Source: Phallusia fumigata
Lineage: Eukaryota > Chordata > Ascidiacea > Phlebobranchia > Ascidiidae
Assembly: GCA_008931825.1 (NCBI GenBank)
Contig: QXVZ01018277.1
Span: forward strand, 4,309 to 55,136
Reading direction: 5' to 3'
DNA length: 50,828 nt
Made by a program: the position numbers and the translations under genes. Below the pieces are notes generated by a model. It did not search any database, was not told where the DNA came from, and was given only the letters and a program-made list of their open reading frames with translations. Shown piece by piece: positions 49,301 to 50,828 of this stretch; the stretch's first letter is position 1, and each line of letters begins with the position of its first letter.

Positions 49301-50811
49301 AGCACTTGGCCGCTTGCAAAAGTAACGGAGAGGAGCTTAACTTTAGTGAAGAAACATGCAGAAAAAGAAAACATCGTGTCTGGCGAAACTTTAAGGATCG
49401 TAACTGCACCGAACTATTTTATATTGGATGCCTGGAAATGACCAGGCGGCAACGAAGGTGAGTGCATATTATTATATTGTATGGCAGATTAACGCAATTC
49501 TTGGGCACTTCTTTGAAATCATTCTAACATGGACTTCAATAACAAAAATACCAAACATAAGGTACGAACAGACCTTCTCTTAGTTTTATCTCACTAGTTT
49601 AAGATAATTTGCGTTAAGATGAATATTTAATATTAATCAGACTGCTTTTTAAGACCGTTTTTGGCTTAAAAATATTTTCAAATGCAAGGAATGGCTTGGG
49701 AAGATCTAATGACGGTGCACAAGTTGTAGAAGCGAGGGTTCGGAAGCAACAGCGAACAAACTTCGAAGAGAACTGGTTGTTTTTGTCCAACAAGTTGAGG
49801 TAGAAATAATACGTGTGTGTATTGAAATTTAACTTATCCTCAAGCAACAAAGCAATACACAAGTCAAAAAATAGTATCAGTTGCTTACGTTTTTTACTGT
49901 CAAAATACGATGTCAAATTAAAGTAGGGTGCCTTTCAACAGGCGTGCCATACTCCACAAACCAAGTTTTTTTTAAGTATTTCGCGACATTCACTGACTAA
50001 CGGATCTTTTCTTTTCTGTTGTGACACCGATTTATGCAAATGTGTGTACGCAGCAATGACGGTAGATGGTCAGATACTAGACTTGCACCTGGCAGTATCA
50101 GCACATTCGAGTTTAGTGCCTTCAGTTCCAGCCCTCAAGGTAAGACTATGGTTTTCAGCCGTTTTTTGTTGTTTACTTTATCGATTATCAAGCCAGTTCT
50201 ACAACCTGTTGAATATTTTGCAACCTTGATTTGGTAACGTTTACAAACCTGATGGCGGACTGATCATTTTGTCAGCTCGTCCAATGGCAAGTGACCATCT
50301 GGAAAGTGGGAATCACTTATAAATTTATGTTTGTCGATGATATATACGGACTGCATGGTCACTTTAGCCATGTAACCGAAAAGATCTTGTTTGTTGATAA
50401 CTTTGTCAAAAAACAAATACATTTGTATTTGACAATCTATTCCGCCTTTACCACGCAAATCTTGTCGTGGTGGTTTTCGATACAACTATATAAGACAAAA
50501 AAATGTGAAACGTAAATTGTGGAGAAAAATGCTGCATATTCCGTCAACAACTTTTACATACTCGCACCGCAACATCGGCTTTGGGGCCTAGTACCAAACT
50601 AAATGGCTATCTATAGGAACCCGAATGTGTCTAACTGTAAACATTGTCTGAAATGACTTCACGTATTTTAGGCTTCTGTGTTGCCAAACCTGCGAAGCTT
50701 CTTGTCTTTAAAAAAGTCTTCATCCAGCTTTATCTTCCCTACTCGGTCCGGTTGATGGAACAAGCCAGCATTCGATATTCGGTTTTTAATTACAACCCAG
50801 GGCAAATTGAG
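43341..50811 (+). CDS. C3: complement C3-like protein B, 5' half (22 exons, 846 aa); continues past the window
   Basis: Paralogue of C3-A with the same exon phases. Exons: 43341-43387, 43511-43622, 43931-44014, 44326-44489, 44553-44640, 45134-45277, 45502-45547, 45676-45881, 45949-46081, 46233-46357, 46442-46502, 46562-46656, 46927-47030, 47092-47170, 47467-47661, 47851-47917, 48728-48888, 49068-49191, 49292-49457, 49689-49799, 50054-50139, 50672-50811. Lengths equal those of C3-A except six exons that differ by one to three codons. Signal peptide MIALLVLCAVTASAFG; alpha/beta site RRKR (664-667); anaphylatoxin with four Cys; convertase-type site GLGR before SND, very close to human LAR-SNL. 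The thioester, TED and C345C exons lie right of the window, so whether B has catalytic His or Asp cannot be seen. No frameshift or stop, so it looks functional. Confidence 0.94.
44336..44503 (+). repeat. gene-conversion-like tract, C3-B copy
   Basis: Partner of 27393-27560; 167 of 168 bases identical, including 14 bp of intron. Confidence 0.8.
48526..48590 (-). repeat. tRNA-like head of a possible SINE in a C3-B intron
   Basis: Read on the minus strand, the sequence has an A-box-like stretch (GCCTAGTGGTGAGCGCG) followed at tRNA spacing by a B-box-like GGGTTCTAATCC. The full cloverleaf is imperfect, so it is a tRNA-derived repeat rather than a working tRNA gene. The host intron (47918-48727) is about 810 bp against 165 bp in C3-A, which fits an insertion. 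Element ends are not defined. Confidence 0.5.
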
Positions 50812-50828
50812 GTAAAATTTTATGTTAA

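Overview
The window is nuclear DNA from an animal. Genes have short introns with GT-AG (occasionally GC-AG) borders, the sequence is AT-rich, and the gene families are metazoan: cytosolic sulfotransferases, complement C3, a YWTD-propeller receptor, a katanin p60, NIF3L1, PIGZ and ALKBH2. Two complement C3 genes with a C345C-type tail, compact intergenic spaces, intronless housekeeping genes with a splice acceptor just before the ATG, and a mosaic of CpG-poor and CpG-normal genes suggest an invertebrate chordate. An ascidian tunicate of the Ciona type is most likely; this is inference, not proof.

Layout. (1) 0-8.3 kb: a cluster of four cytosolic sulfotransferase genes on both strands (one cut by the window edge, one cut by an assembly gap, two complete), all with one phase-0 intron at the same place. 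(2) 8.6-15.7 kb, minus strand: a 19-exon gene for a type I membrane receptor. It has a signal peptide, two YWTD-propeller/EGF modules, an HYR domain, one Sushi/CCP domain, a Thr/Pro stalk, one transmembrane helix and an 82-residue Ser-rich tail. I do not recognise this architecture. (3) 17.1-23.0 kb: a CpG-poor housekeeping block. KATNAL1-like katanin and NIF3L1 (both intronless, plus strand) converge on PIGZ (minus), which shares a 76-bp divergent promoter with ALKBH2 (plus). (4) 23.5-25.6 kb: two single-domain rhodanese genes, minus strand. (5) 26.4-41.6 kb: a complete 42-exon C3 gene (C3-A, 1706 aa). (6) 42.2-42.6 kb: a decayed rhodanese copy. (7) 43.3 kb to the window end: the first 22 exons of a second C3 gene (C3-B).

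How the genes relate. C3-A and C3-B match exon for exon, and each is preceded by a rhodanese copy on the opposite strand, so the duplicated unit was rhodanese plus C3. C3-A keeps the thioester, the alpha/beta cleavage site and a C3a domain, but its catalytic position reads Asp (C4A-like) instead of His. The C3a domains of both genes have four of the usual six cysteines. One exon is 167/168 identical between the two genes while neighbouring exons differ strongly, which points to gene conversion. The CCP/HYR-bearing receptor lies about 11 kb from this complement locus; a functional link is speculation.

Three single N characters mark assembly joins. At two of them the flanking sequence is duplicated, so those repeats are artefacts.
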